Below are positions 19,175 through 28,531 of a stretch of 64,000 nt of DNA, one piece after another; position 1 is the stretch's first letter, and each line of letters begins with the position of its first letter. The position numbers and the translations under genes are program-made. This DNA comes from Mayamaea pseudoterrestris (taxonomy: Eukaryota; Bacillariophyta; Bacillariophyceae; Sellaphorales; Sellaphoraceae). The stretch spans positions 186,001 to 250,000 of the forward strand of contig BROI01000012.1 of NCBI GenBank assembly GCA_027923505.1. The letters run 5' to 3'. The notes under the pieces were generated by a model. The model was not told the origin of the DNA. It searched no databases and saw nothing but the letters and a program-made list of their open reading frames with translations.

Positions 19175-21352
19175 CTAAAGGATGTCAAGCGGATGATCGT
19201 TGCTTACCGCAGCGTCCGATATATCCTTGCTCCATTCATAGACAAAGACCCGATCCAACATGTTGCCGAGCGATCCCCAGTCACTCAAGCAGTATAAAAT
19301 GTCACTCTTCAAGTCAATCGCCTCCTGCAAAATATCGGTAGCTTGCTGCTGGGCATCTGACGATGCAAAGTCGTCAAGCTGACTCAGTGATACAAACTGG
19401 TTGGCGCCGCTCGACTTATTTGACGACGTGAAAAAGCCAAGCAACTTTTTATCAAGCGAGTATGCAGGAAACCCAAGCTTTTGACGAGTCGTCAGTGATT
19501 TGTACTGCTTGGCAAGCACGTATTCAACTTGTTCGGCAGCAACAACAACAACTTCACCATGGTTGACAGCGTCACGAGTAGTTTCGAGTCGCGGCTTCTC
19601 CGGCGATGAAGCTGTCAGCGGACTAGTCGCTGCTCCAGCTTGCTGCCTCTCCGCTTGATCCATGGACATGCGGGTAAGGCTACGCTGCTGCAAGAGATGT
19701 GGTGGCTGATGGGAATGCCACGTTGGTGCTTGCTGCTGCGGCGGCGGCTGCTGCTGCTGCTGCTGCTGCTGCATTGGCATTGGTTCGTCAAAGCGAGCGT
19801 CTGGCATGCCGGGAGGCTGCAGATTGGAGCGCACGCCTTGTCCACCATAGTACCCTCGCGGCGGCACTTGGTTTGGATACTCATAGTTCATTTCGTGCAC
19901 TGGTTGTTGCGGCCGATGATGCAATGGCAATGGATTCATCAAATGTGGCAATGGGTGCATGGCGGATTGAGGCATCCAATATGTTGAGTCATGAGGTTGA
20001 GGCGACATGATGGAACCACCTGGCCGACCAGTCATGCTCAACGACGATGGGCAAAGAGCCTGCTCCAGCACTTGAAGCTGCTTTCGTGTCGTTTCAGAGT
20101 AGGTTGCTCGCATTCGATTGATAAATGTGTTTGGATTGTACATGCTATGGTATGGATGGCCAAAGTCTGGGTTGCCATCCTCGTTGCGCGCATATCCAAG
20201 GACCTGCCACTGCAGCGAGTGCAATCCATGGTACACCTCGTCCGCCCACTTGACAACCCCATGCATGGCTTCCAAAACAACTTCGGCATTATGATTTCCG
20301 TCGTTCAAAGGGAGCGGTTGGTGCTGATCGACAGCGGCAACGTGAGCATAAAGTCCAACCGCTGCAGCTGCCGTCGACGGCGTACTCGCCCGCGTTGCAT
20401 CGGCAGCAGCGAACGAATGCGACTGACCCATGTGCGTGCCATCCAGCGACGTTCGCTGTCGCTTGTTGCGCTTCGACCGCACCGACACGGCCGGTGTGTA
20501 CGTTGGGGCCACGACAAGGTTGGTATGTTGATTGATGGTGTATTTACTTTCGTCAGCCACGACGCGCAAAACAAAATCTTGTCCCTGATGGTTCTTGGAA
20601 ACATCCTCAATGCGAAAGCGAATTCTTGCCGTTTCCGTGTTCTTATCAATCTGCAGTCGCTTCTCCGCTCCAATGACGCGTAGTACATCTTGATTCATCA
20701 CACGAACTGGTGTTGCATGGTCATTGTCGGTGGAAGCGTAGCAAAGTGTCAGCGACAGTGCCAGTCGATGATTCTGAAGTAGTTGCGACTTGGATTCACC
20801 GTCCGCTACATCCAGCTCTACGTAAAACTCCATGCACTTGTCGCGACCGCCTTCATCCTTGAACCAAATGCTGCTCCATTCAGGCGTCGTTTGTATGCGA
20901 AGCTTGGCTTGTACCAGAGTCAACGGCCGCGTCAAAACTGGCGTTGCTTGCGCATCCAAAGATAAACGTATTTGAAAGGCAACTTCATAAATGTTCTGCG
21001 TTGCAGCTCCAGTCTGGAGCATCACTTTGCATTGTAGTTTATGGATTTTGCGATTGTTTCCAGAGTCAGAATGCTCCTTGTTGACAATCTCGATTCTTGC
21101 GTTCCGCGACGGACAGCTCGACGACTCCGTCGCTGCTGCTGCTGCATCAAACGCGCCAGCGTCTTTACTCACTTCCAACAGCTCAGCATGTACTGGAACG
21201 CCACCTTCGTCTACGTCGTCAATCTTATAGTGAATCTCAAAGACTTCCTCGACGAACAAGTATTCCGGAGCATGTTGAACAATCGTCAAAATGGCGGCAG
21301 CTCCAGTCGAGACTGACATGGAGCTCGGCGAGGAGGAAACCTTGTCAGCCAT
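19175..21352 (-). CDS. Large polyQ-containing protein, unknown family
   Basis: Single exon, 725 aa. The N-terminal 280 residues look folded and beta-rich: PEYLFVEEVFEIHYKIDDVD, LRIQTTPEWSSIWF, and KNTETARIRFRIEDVSKNHQ with QDFVLRVVADE. This is followed by a basic KRNKRQR, a possible nuclear signal. The middle has WADEVYHGLHSLQWQVLGYA. The C-terminal half is Pro/Gln/His-rich with a Q8 run coded by a CTG-phase microsatellite (19748-19772 on the plus strand). The last 150 residues return to order (YVLAKQYKSLTTRQKLGFPA and YCLSDWGSLGNMLDRVFVYE). The RFRI-E-D-V-S-K-N-H-Q block recurs in diatom proteins as far as I recall, but I know no function. A beta-sandwich transcription-regulator role is only a guess. 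Confidence 0.75.
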   Translation of the reverse strand: MADKVSSSPSSMSVSTGAAAILTIVQHAPEYLFVEEVFEIHYKIDDVDEGGVPVHAELLEVSKDAGAFDAAAAATESSSCPSRNARIEIVNKEHSDSGNNRKIHKLQCKVMLQTGAATQNIYEVAFQIRLSLDAQATPVLTRPLTLVQAKLRIQTTPEWSSIWFKDEGGRDKCMEFYVELDVADGESKSQLLQNHRLALSLTLCYASTDNDHATPVRVMNQDVLRVIGAEKRLQIDKNTETARIRFRIEDVSKNHQGQDFVLRVVADESKYTINQHTNLVVAPTYTPAVSVRSKRNKRQRTSLDGTHMGQSHSFAAADATRASTPSTAAAAVGLYAHVAAVDQHQPLPLNDGNHNAEVVLEAMHGVVKWADEVYHGLHSLQWQVLGYARNEDGNPDFGHPYHSMYNPNTFINRMRATYSETTRKQLQVLEQALCPSSLSMTGRPGGSIMSPQPHDSTYWMPQSAMHPLPHLMNPLPLHHRPQQPVHEMNYEYPNQVPPRGYYGGQGVRSNLQPPGMPDARFDEPMPMQQQQQQQQPPPQQQAPTWHSHQPPHLLQQRSLTRMSMDQAERQQAGAATSPLTASSPEKPRLETTRDAVNHGEVVVVAAEQVEYVLAKQYKSLTTRQKLGFPAYSLDKKLLGFFTSSNKSSGANQFVSLSQLDDFASSDAQQQATDILQEAIDLKSDILYCLSDWGSLGNMLDRVFVYEWSKDISDAAVSNDHPLDIL

Positions 21353-21849
21353 CAGCAGATCAGTAAGGAACAGGCGATGTTACGGATTGATGCAGACTGC
21401 CTCGCCGTCGGCAGCGAAAAAAAGTGTGACAGCAGCAACGTGTGTGGTTGCCGAAGCTTCCGTGGAAGAAAGGTCGAGAATGAAAGCGAAGAATCCGTGT
21501 CACCACCACTATCGAGTCTACCGCAATCACTACCGGTAGCACTACCACTACTATACCGCTACAAGTTGCTGCGTTGACTCTTTCTCGTGCGCTCGGCGTT
21601 TCACCTGTGACAAGGCTTCCGCTTGGCTGGACTGCAAACCTCGGTTGGGCGTCTCAAGTTTGGCGCATCGCCGAATCGTCTTTTCTGTCTTAGTGGTTAT
21701 GAAATGCTTGAAACTGGCGTCAGCTGTTTCATAATTTATCACTCGTGCATAAAAGTTACCTACGGCAAGTTGCGGGGGGACGCACTTGTATGCAGCGCAT
21801 AATTTTTTGGGAAGATGGGCTAAGTGTATAATGTCGCTAAGTAGATGTA
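21353..21849. other. Spacer at the low-coordinate edge of the Helitron
   Basis: 5' flank of the polyQ gene, then the presumed 3' flank of the Helitron gene. It contains an inverted repeat, TTATGAAA (21697-21704) with TTTCATAA (21727-21734), placed 3 bases after TTAG (21690-21693). On the minus strand this is a hairpin followed by CTAA, as at Helitron 3' ends, but the loop is long and the flanking base is not the usual T, so the boundary is only a candidate. Confidence 0.3.
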
Positions 21850-24800
21850 TTAATTTGTAAATGTACGGTACCATTGCACAAGGGCGTCAAATCCTCCATC
21901 CAAAGTCTTGACCAAAGACTCATCCAAGTTGAGGATTCGCGCATGTAGGGGTGCCTGACTTGCAGGTGCAAGCTGGCGCAGCTGGAGTTCAAATGCTCGC
22001 TTATCATCATATGCTTTTCCCTTGCCAATGCTCAAAAACATTTCACGTGACAAAGGAATGTCATCAGCCACTGCAAAGCACTCTCGTGTTTCAGCCCGAG
22101 AGAAAGCAACTTGCTCCAACCCTGGTGAGCGCCGACTTTTTCCTTCTGGCATGCCAATGACAACCTTTGGCCAGATTTGTGAAGCACCAACCGTCATTCC
22201 TTGTGACTTGTTTATTGAAATGGCCTTGCAAATGCGGAGTGGAATTGTTGTCTGAGAGCAACACTTCTTGTCACACCGTTGTGTGAAAATGGGCACTGGG
22301 ACAAGTGTTGGCTGCTCTGGCTTCCAGGCCTTGTCCACAGGAATGGTTGACGTAGGAAAGTCAACTATTACAGCAACCGGCAGTGTGCCAACTTGGCGTG
22401 GCCCATCAGCATTGGCATAGACAATGTCAATAATAGTGCCAACTGAGCCATTCTTCAAATCTTGCTCCACCACATAGTTTGTCAATAACATGACACGTGC
22501 ATTTTTGCAAAGTGCATTCTTGACTGGTAGCTTGAGTTCTTGCTTGGCATGTTGAGCACGATTAGCCTTGTACTGGTACTGGCAATCAATGCGGGCTGCT
22601 GGAGTATTCAGCTCCTTCAGGTACTGAACTGTTGATGCCTTGGTCCGCTTCCATGTTGGCATGATGTAGATTGCATCTTTCTCAAATAGCTTGCGCTCAG
22701 CTGCTGGTAAAGCTCCAAGCCGGCGGCTGAGACAGTAATCAACAGTTTCATCAGTCATGGTTCCATCTCTCATGCATTGAATGACGTTGCAGAATTGCTC
22801 ATCTGTCTGCCGAATTACCTCATCCATCACCACTGTGACTCCAATAGTGCCACTCCCTTCTGGTGGTTCTTGAAACTCCTTAAACACAAGCCTTCCTTCC
22901 TTGCAAACATTGGTCTTGCCAGTTTCTTTGCTAAAATGAGCCTTTGCTCCAACTGGAGGAAGCTGCTGGCAGTCTCCAAACAGCATTACTAAAGGGATGC
23001 CTCCCCAAGGGCGCGTTGATAGTGCTTGTGGAAGCGAGTGTTGCTGTTGCTCATGTATTCTCTGAAGGAACTCGCTTCCATCTTGTGACAGGTCCATGGC
23101 CTCCAATCCTGGGATGAACATTCGCAGCTCCTCACACCGCGCACGCATGTGTGCCAATTCAGGCCGAGTGGTCATGGAACTTTCATCATTAATGAGTGCA
23201 AATAAGCGGCGCACTTGCAGGGTCATGGCTTGAACCTTTTGTGCTATATTGGTACTCAGTGGCTGTGGCATTTGGTGGCCTTTGCTTCCAGTTGGAAGGG
23301 ACAGTCCACGGATTGTAGTCTCACCCCGGTTAATGCTAGCAGCACATCCAGTTGGTGCCAGATTCTTGTCAAAGCCCATACCAACAAGCACTTTGCGGAT
23401 GCAGTTGGTCAATGTGCGGATTGTAAAGGACTTGCCAGTGCCTGGGTTGCCTTGGGTGTACAGGTGAATGGATAGAGGAAGATCTCCATTGCCAGCAAGG
23501 TAAGCTGTCCAGTCTTTCAACTGCAAGAGAGTTGCCCCAACAATGAGCTTTTGTGCTTCTCCGCGGCAATTTTCAGGGCAGTAGATATTCTCGTCAAACA
23601 GCCAAAACTCATCTTGAATTCCTTCAACTTGACGGCCAAGTAAGTTACTGTAGAATGCATCCTTATAGTTGGCAAGCCAAGTGCCCAAGCCTGGTTCCAA
23701 GCCTTGACTCCAATTATAATCTGGATCATTAGCAAGCATGGCAAAGTCATCATCGTCAAGCTCAGCATCAAGCACGCTGTCTTCATTGGGGGCACAGGCT
23801 GCTGCTGCAGCTGCATCATTGGCTGGATTTGTGCGCTCATCTGATGGTGTTGACTCAATGTCTGCTTGCTCAAACTCAGCACCTGCTTCAGTTGAAAACT
23901 TCCATTTTATTTTGCGTTGGTAGACACTGGTTGACACAAAGCGTGGTAGCCTGGGATCATTGAGATATGCCAGCAGCCGGGGAGCAAAAGTGTTGGTTGC
24001 AGCATCCTTGAGCTCATCAGTGGATTCACGCCAAGGATGATATAGCATGAGCATGAGCTGAGAATACTCCTCTGACAACGGCCATGTAGGTTCCATGTTC
24101 CTTCCAAAAAAGTATGGCACAACCTTTGAGCCTGTAAAGTGATGTGCTGCAAAGATGTAAATGTTGCAATCTTCCAGTTCCACTGCACGCTTTTTGTAGG
24201 CCTTGACAATGGGTGCAAACCGGAACCCTTTGTTGCCTTCCTCACTGTCATCCATGTCTGCAGCAGTGATGGTATTCAAGGAACATTTCTTGACTGGCAT
24301 GGAGTTTGATACATAGTTGCCGCCAGAGAGGAGAAATATAGCTTCATCTTTGGGTATATCACGACAGCCACTCACTTTGCGCATGAAGCTAGCCACAAGC
24401 TTGGCCATAGATGCATGTTGGGCTGGATCAGTACCTGGTGTTGGTGGCCCAGTGTAACCATCAGCTATCTGGTCCAAAACCCTGTCCCACTCAAGACTTG
24501 ATGATGCACCCTTGCAGCAGTACCCAAGGGCATATTTGAGGCAGGTTTCAGCACCAGTTCCACTGTCTAGCCCATCATATCCAGCAAGGTGCAAAGCATC
24601 CCGGCGATCTTCATCAGTGGCACCTGGAGCACTTGGGCAAATCAAGAAAAGCTTGTAGTCCGAATTAGCGCCCCAGTGAAGAGTCAAAATGGGTTCCTCA
24701 ACCACACGAGGGTGGTTCCGCTGCATCAAATACTTGGGCATGCCATTAGCATCCATGATGAGACTGGAGATATCATTTCGCTCAGCTCCACCTGTGCGAT

Positions 24801-27276
24801 CATGGCAAGACCCTCGACCAAACTGCAACCGGTAACCAAAGCCCATTCGACAGTCCTTGGTGACAAATTTGATCATCTCAGCCTCAGTTCCATCAGACAT
24901 TTTGATCAGGAATGGCTCACCGAGAACATCACTGTTGGCTGCTGTATGGATGGTGGGATCATACCTGATCGTCAGCTTTTGGTCGCGCCAACAATAGTCA
25001 CTGCAGCTGTGCAAAAATGCATGGTTGACAATGTTGACTCGTCGCGTATGCAGCAAAAACTCTCGATCAAACTTGTACTTTTGAAGCTCTTTCTGGTCAA
25101 GCACATCAGCTTTTTTCAGCATGTTGGCATGGTCATCTCGGTACCCATCGCCTCCAGCAGGCTCTAGCCACTGTACAGGTGCAACACCAGGATGCATGGC
25201 ACTGACTCCCAGCTCCTCTTCCAGCACCTTGACAATGACATTAGTTGCATGCACCTTAGCCTGGTCAATGTTGTTGCAGTAGTCATCCCATACTTGCTTG
25301 CCATCATCAGTGCTGCAAAGATACTTTTCCCGTGCGGTAAGTGCATCAGAGCCTGGAGTCAAAAGCAATGGACTTACGGCAGTTGATTGTTGTTGGTTAT
25401 TACCGGATGCCTCATTGCGAGTCACATTGAATTGTGCCACTGCAATGTATTCGTCCATGTGCTTCACAGCAGTGTGAATAGTGCTACCCCAAGACTGAAG
25501 TGCCTGCTGAAGTGCCGTGTCAGATTCACTCTCTGTCAGACCAACGCAATGCTCATGAATTGCACCTCTGGATTTGGCAAATTCCACACGCCCCAAGAGT
25601 TCCTTCAAGCCAACAACTGGAGCCAGAAAGCTTGAGGTCCAAGTCTCCATTTTACAAGCAAAGTAATGTGTCACAACATGCTTGTAGTCATTGGCAGCCT
25701 TGTGGAAAGCAGAATCGGTTTCAAGCACATCCATTCCAGCTTCTGAGGATTCAACAATCTCAACATACTTGGCCAACAGGTTTCGTAGGAATGGATCATG
25801 GTACTCAGCCATGCTGGTAGTATGGAAGACATTAAACTCTTGGTTGTTGACATAAGAGTGGTAGCGCACTGTTGCCTTGAACTCATTCAGCTTAGATCCA
25901 AAGTACTGGTCAGTTCCTCTAACGTTGGCCACATGGTAGTTGAGTGACCGATGCAAGTCTGACCGCCCTTCGTCTGACTCAATGCGCTCCTTCCATTCTT
26001 GCACAGTTGTGGTTGGGTCTACAGTGTCATCCATCCGTATCGCATGGCTCCCTTGCGACTGAAGTGCCCGTCGTTGCATGTCATTATGGAGGACAAGTGC
26101 AAAAGTAGGGTGCTTGGCAGCAAATCCATCGGACCGCCACATGATCCGTTGGCTCCATTGGGACCAGGCATCCACTGAACGGTCACGGGTAGTGTGCCAG
26201 TTGGTAATATCCCACGGAATTGCCACCACTCCATTGATGAGCACCGGTCGAAAAATGGTTGGAAAGGCTCTAGACCAGCTATATGGAGTGGCTTTCATCC
26301 GGACAAAGTCTCCAAGTGGCAGTGCTTCATTTTGAGGCAAGCGTGCAATGGTTTCATCATCATTCAGATTAACGTAAGGTGGGAGAGGGGCGGGAAGCAC
26401 ATCAGGCAGTCCAGCTGCTTCTGGAAAGTTTGCCAGTGGCTCTGCGTACTCTTGCTCCTCATTGTTGGCAGTTGTTTCAGTGCGGCGAAGCACCTGGATG
26501 GTATCAAGCAAAGCACGCGGTGCATTAATTGCAGCTCCGATGGCTGCATTTCCCAAATCAGTGCGAACATCCACACCAGTAAAGACTTCATCAGCCTCCA
26601 CTCCATTCTGTAAACCTGCTGGGCCTCTGTCACCTTCGTCAGATAGCAGAGCATCTTCTGCAGCAGCACTAGCAGCATCAGTTTCCATGGCATCATAGTC
26701 ACCCATTGCCAAGTCGTTGCTGGGAATTCGTGGAATACTTGGCAGCTGCAGCAAATTGCCATCCTCTGGCCACTCCAGCAAATTTGCTTGGCTTATAGTG
26801 ATATTGGTCCAGCCTGGTACGTGTAGAGTCTCATATAGTTCCAAAGTGCGGCCAATCACAGCTCGACGGCATCGATATGATGGAAGATTGACTACCATTC
26901 CACGCCGCTGACCCTTGCGCTCAACTAGGAGAGTTGCACAATCTGCTGGTAGGTTTGGCAGAATGTGTCGCAGTGTCGACTCTTGAAAAACACAAGAGAT
27001 GTTCCCTTTGCTCCCAATATTGCCATGTTTTAATCGTGCAATGGAAATTAGTGGTGTAATTTGGCGGATTGCTGCTTCTTCGGCTGCCGTCAAACCACAA
27101 AGCAGTGCATCAAGCTCCTTAATTTGCGCTAGTCGCGGATCTGCCAGTAGATTGTTGCCAGCAGGCTCTGCATTCACATATGTTGGTACCATGCCAAAGC
27201 CGTTGCGTGTTGAAAATGGCAATGCTAGGGATAGATTTTTGCTCTTTTGCAGGTCCTTGTTGCATTCGTCGCACAT
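21850..27276 (-). CDS. Helitron Rep/Pif1-type helicase (RepHel), intact
   Basis: A single uninterrupted frame of 1808 codons from the ATG at 27276 (MCDECNKDL); the frame is open 6 further codons, but only from a TTG. Order of parts: Cys-rich start and DUF6570-like domain (GNISCVFQESTLRHILPNL); Rep domain with FNVFHTTSMAEYHDPFL (motif 1), VEFAKSRGAIHEHCVGL (HUH position) and LKYALGYCCKGA (two Tyr three residues apart, the Y2 nicking motif); then a Pif1/SF1B helicase with GNPGTGKSFT (Walker A), LINDESSM (Walker B), LFGDCQQLPPVGA and ISINKSQGMTVG near the end. Rep nicks and joins DNA and the helicase unwinds it for rolling-circle transposition in the nucleus. The HUH motif reads H-E-H, with an acidic middle residue instead of a hydrophobic one. 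Absence of stops over 5.4 kb suggests recent activity or recent arrival. Confidence 0.9.
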   Translation of the reverse strand: MCDECNKDLQKSKNLSLALPFSTRNGFGMVPTYVNAEPAGNNLLADPRLAQIKELDALLCGLTAAEEAAIRQITPLISIARLKHGNIGSKGNISCVFQESTLRHILPNLPADCATLLVERKGQRRGMVVNLPSYRCRRAVIGRTLELYETLHVPGWTNITISQANLLEWPEDGNLLQLPSIPRIPSNDLAMGDYDAMETDAASAAAEDALLSDEGDRGPAGLQNGVEADEVFTGVDVRTDLGNAAIGAAINAPRALLDTIQVLRRTETTANNEEQEYAEPLANFPEAAGLPDVLPAPLPPYVNLNDDETIARLPQNEALPLGDFVRMKATPYSWSRAFPTIFRPVLINGVVAIPWDITNWHTTRDRSVDAWSQWSQRIMWRSDGFAAKHPTFALVLHNDMQRRALQSQGSHAIRMDDTVDPTTTVQEWKERIESDEGRSDLHRSLNYHVANVRGTDQYFGSKLNEFKATVRYHSYVNNQEFNVFHTTSMAEYHDPFLRNLLAKYVEIVESSEAGMDVLETDSAFHKAANDYKHVVTHYFACKMETWTSSFLAPVVGLKELLGRVEFAKSRGAIHEHCVGLTESESDTALQQALQSWGSTIHTAVKHMDEYIAVAQFNVTRNEASGNNQQQSTAVSPLLLTPGSDALTAREKYLCSTDDGKQVWDDYCNNIDQAKVHATNVIVKVLEEELGVSAMHPGVAPVQWLEPAGGDGYRDDHANMLKKADVLDQKELQKYKFDREFLLHTRRVNIVNHAFLHSCSDYCWRDQKLTIRYDPTIHTAANSDVLGEPFLIKMSDGTEAEMIKFVTKDCRMGFGYRLQFGRGSCHDRTGGAERNDISSLIMDANGMPKYLMQRNHPRVVEEPILTLHWGANSDYKLFLICPSAPGATDEDRRDALHLAGYDGLDSGTGAETCLKYALGYCCKGASSSLEWDRVLDQIADGYTGPPTPGTDPAQHASMAKLVASFMRKVSGCRDIPKDEAIFLLSGGNYVSNSMPVKKCSLNTITAADMDDSEEGNKGFRFAPIVKAYKKRAVELEDCNIYIFAAHHFTGSKVVPYFFGRNMEPTWPLSEEYSQLMLMLYHPWRESTDELKDAATNTFAPRLLAYLNDPRLPRFVSTSVYQRKIKWKFSTEAGAEFEQADIESTPSDERTNPANDAAAAAACAPNEDSVLDAELDDDDFAMLANDPDYNWSQGLEPGLGTWLANYKDAFYSNLLGRQVEGIQDEFWLFDENIYCPENCRGEAQKLIVGATLLQLKDWTAYLAGNGDLPLSIHLYTQGNPGTGKSFTIRTLTNCIRKVLVGMGFDKNLAPTGCAASINRGETTIRGLSLPTGSKGHQMPQPLSTNIAQKVQAMTLQVRRLFALINDESSMTTRPELAHMRARCEELRMFIPGLEAMDLSQDGSEFLQRIHEQQQHSLPQALSTRPWGGIPLVMLFGDCQQLPPVGAKAHFSKETGKTNVCKEGRLVFKEFQEPPEGSGTIGVTVVMDEVIRQTDEQFCNVIQCMRDGTMTDETVDYCLSRRLGALPAAERKLFEKDAIYIMPTWKRTKASTVQYLKELNTPAARIDCQYQYKANRAQHAKQELKLPVKNALCKNARVMLLTNYVVEQDLKNGSVGTIIDIVYANADGPRQVGTLPVAVIVDFPTSTIPVDKAWKPEQPTLVPVPIFTQRCDKKCCSQTTIPLRICKAISINKSQGMTVGASQIWPKVVIGMPEGKSRRSPGLEQVAFSRAETRECFAVADDIPLSREMFLSIGKGKAYDDKRAFELQLRQLAPASQAPLHARILNLDESLVKTLDGGFDALVQWYRTFTN

Positions 27277-27321
27277 TCGCACCTCCGAAACCAACGAATC
27301 CCGTGACCACCCTCTCAGGGG

Positions 27322-27349
27322 TTAGCGTAAGAGCGGGGGTTCCCCCCGC
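27322..27349 (-). other. GC-rich hairpin followed by CTAA on the minus strand
   Basis: GCGGGGG (27333-27339) pairs perfectly with CCCCCGC (27343-27349) around a 3-base loop. Read on the minus strand, the hairpin is followed after 7 bases by CTAA (27325-27322), the layout of a Helitron 3' terminus, about 45 bp upstream of the RepHel start codon. The next base on the minus strand is C, not the canonical T. It may instead be a 5'-leader structure of the RepHel transcript. Confidence 0.4.
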
Positions 27350-27565
27350 CATGATGGACAACGTCATTCTTTCAGACTTCGTAGTGACATGGCTTTTTGT
27401 ATTGCCTTGGCTTTTAGGCTTAACCAAAGAGGAATTGGCCTCTCGCCACCATCGTCACCTGTTTGAAGATGCTCCTTTTTCCGTATCATTCCTATTTCGG
27501 CGGCGGATCTCATTCCACATTCACGCAGCAAGACAAGCGATAATACTGCTCACACAAACAGCACC

Positions 27566-27940
27566 ATGACAAACTCTCCCAAATCAGACCAACAGCTGAC
27601 TCGTTCAACCATTGACATTGACCAGCCGTCGCTCGAATGTCTCCTGCGCCAAGGTCTTGTTCGTTCAGTCAACGGCGCGTCGGTGGCGGCGGCGACGACG
27701 ACGAATCCTCGAATCTGCAACCTGGAGGAGGATCTGTCCGATGACTTGGCCTGTTTCTGTGTCGCCTCCTGCATGTGCCAGTCAATGATACACTTTTCGC
27801 CGGCCATGCGTACGAAGCACATTATTGAAACGTCGCTGGCAATTCTTGACAGTGAGTTGCCAGCGCCAGCGCCACTGCTTCCAAGTCGCAGGCAGCAACC
27901 TCATCGCCGCGAGGACGAAAACAGTCATCCATCCAACTAA
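27566..27940 (+). CDS. Small hypothetical protein between Helitron and satellite block
   Basis: Frame of 124 aa starting MTNSPKSDQQLTRSTIDIDQ. It has a plausible globular centre: LECLLRQGLVRSV, EEDLSDDLACFCVASCMCQS and HIIETSLAILDSELPAP, with four Cys close together. There is no recognised domain. A short 5' AC-rich leader precedes the ATG and the codon usage looks like the host genes rather than the transposon, so it may be a host gene now isolated by insertions on both sides. A chance frame is possible. Confidence 0.45.
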   Translation: MTNSPKSDQQLTRSTIDIDQPSLECLLRQGLVRSVNGASVAAATTTNPRICNLEEDLSDDLACFCVASCMCQSMIHFSPAMRTKHIIETSLAILDSELPAPAPLLPSRRQQPHRREDENSHPSN

Positions 27941-28460
27941 TTGTCACAAAACACATTAACACTGATACTATTTCTTCGCAACGTCGGTTTCCCCGCTTGC
28001 GATTACTGAAAGTATGATTTCGGTGCTATCAGGCTAGAGCTACGCGACACGCGACACCCTCTCCGTATGAATTTTTTGTGCTCAATTTTCGCACCAAGAT
28101 ATCAAATGTTCCCTTCGTAATAAAGTACCAATTCTAGTCTACATTATTTCTTTGCTACTCTGTCCGTCTACAAGATAATTGCTGCTTTGGGAAGGAAACT
28201 TGATTAGCATTCGTCCCGCGGACGCCTTGTTCCGGATATTCGACGGCAGTTGGACCGTGCGTGACCTTATTTCATGTGTGACTCGACAATGGATGCGAAG
28301 AATGCACGTGCAGCGATATTCACTAGAACCCCTGCGTGTCACTATGCTATGCAGCCTTGCCATGTATGTTAGCCTATGGGCAAAGTAGCTCTTTAAACCT
28401 TTGATGTAATGACCACAGAAGTAGTATATTGAAATACAGATAATATTATTAAAATGTGTT
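27941..28460. other. Spacer before the satellite block
   Basis: About 520 bp, partly AT-rich. A 172-codon antisense frame runs across it into the satellite but shows no protein character and is not called. I see no other structure. Confidence 0.4.
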
Positions 28461-28531
28461 CTGCCAGGCCCCAGGCTTGTCCACAGTAGCTTGGCTGCCA
28501 TAACCCACTCCAATGGCCAGAGGTGTACACT
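28461..28531 (-). repeat. Inverted single copy of the 174-bp repeat
   Basis: Read on the minus strand, this segment contains CTCTGGCCATTGGAGTGGG, then TTATGGCAGCCAAGCTACTG and TGGACAAGCCTGGGGCC. These match the units of the 174-bp array at 33.4-34.3 kb, which lies on the plus strand. It sits exactly at the left edge of the 346-bp array, so the satellite block is bracketed by inverted copies of one repeat family. Confidence 0.7.

Larger units (their letters stand above)
21690..27350 (-). mobile_element. Autonomous Helitron-like rolling-circle transposon (ends uncertain)
   Basis: Defined by the long Rep/helicase gene. The low-coordinate end may be the TTAG/hairpin at 21690-21734. The high-coordinate end is not fixed: a GC-rich hairpin with CTAA lies at 27322-27349, but in the orientation of a 3' end rather than a 5' end, so the true 5' end could be there or beyond the satellite block. 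No target-site duplication is expected for Helitrons, and comparison with an empty site would be needed to set the limits. Confidence 0.6.

Noticed and set aside
21690-21734. TTAG plus hairpin as a definite Helitron 3' end
   Set aside because: Loop of 22 bases, AT-rich stem and wrong flanking base; kept only as a candidate.
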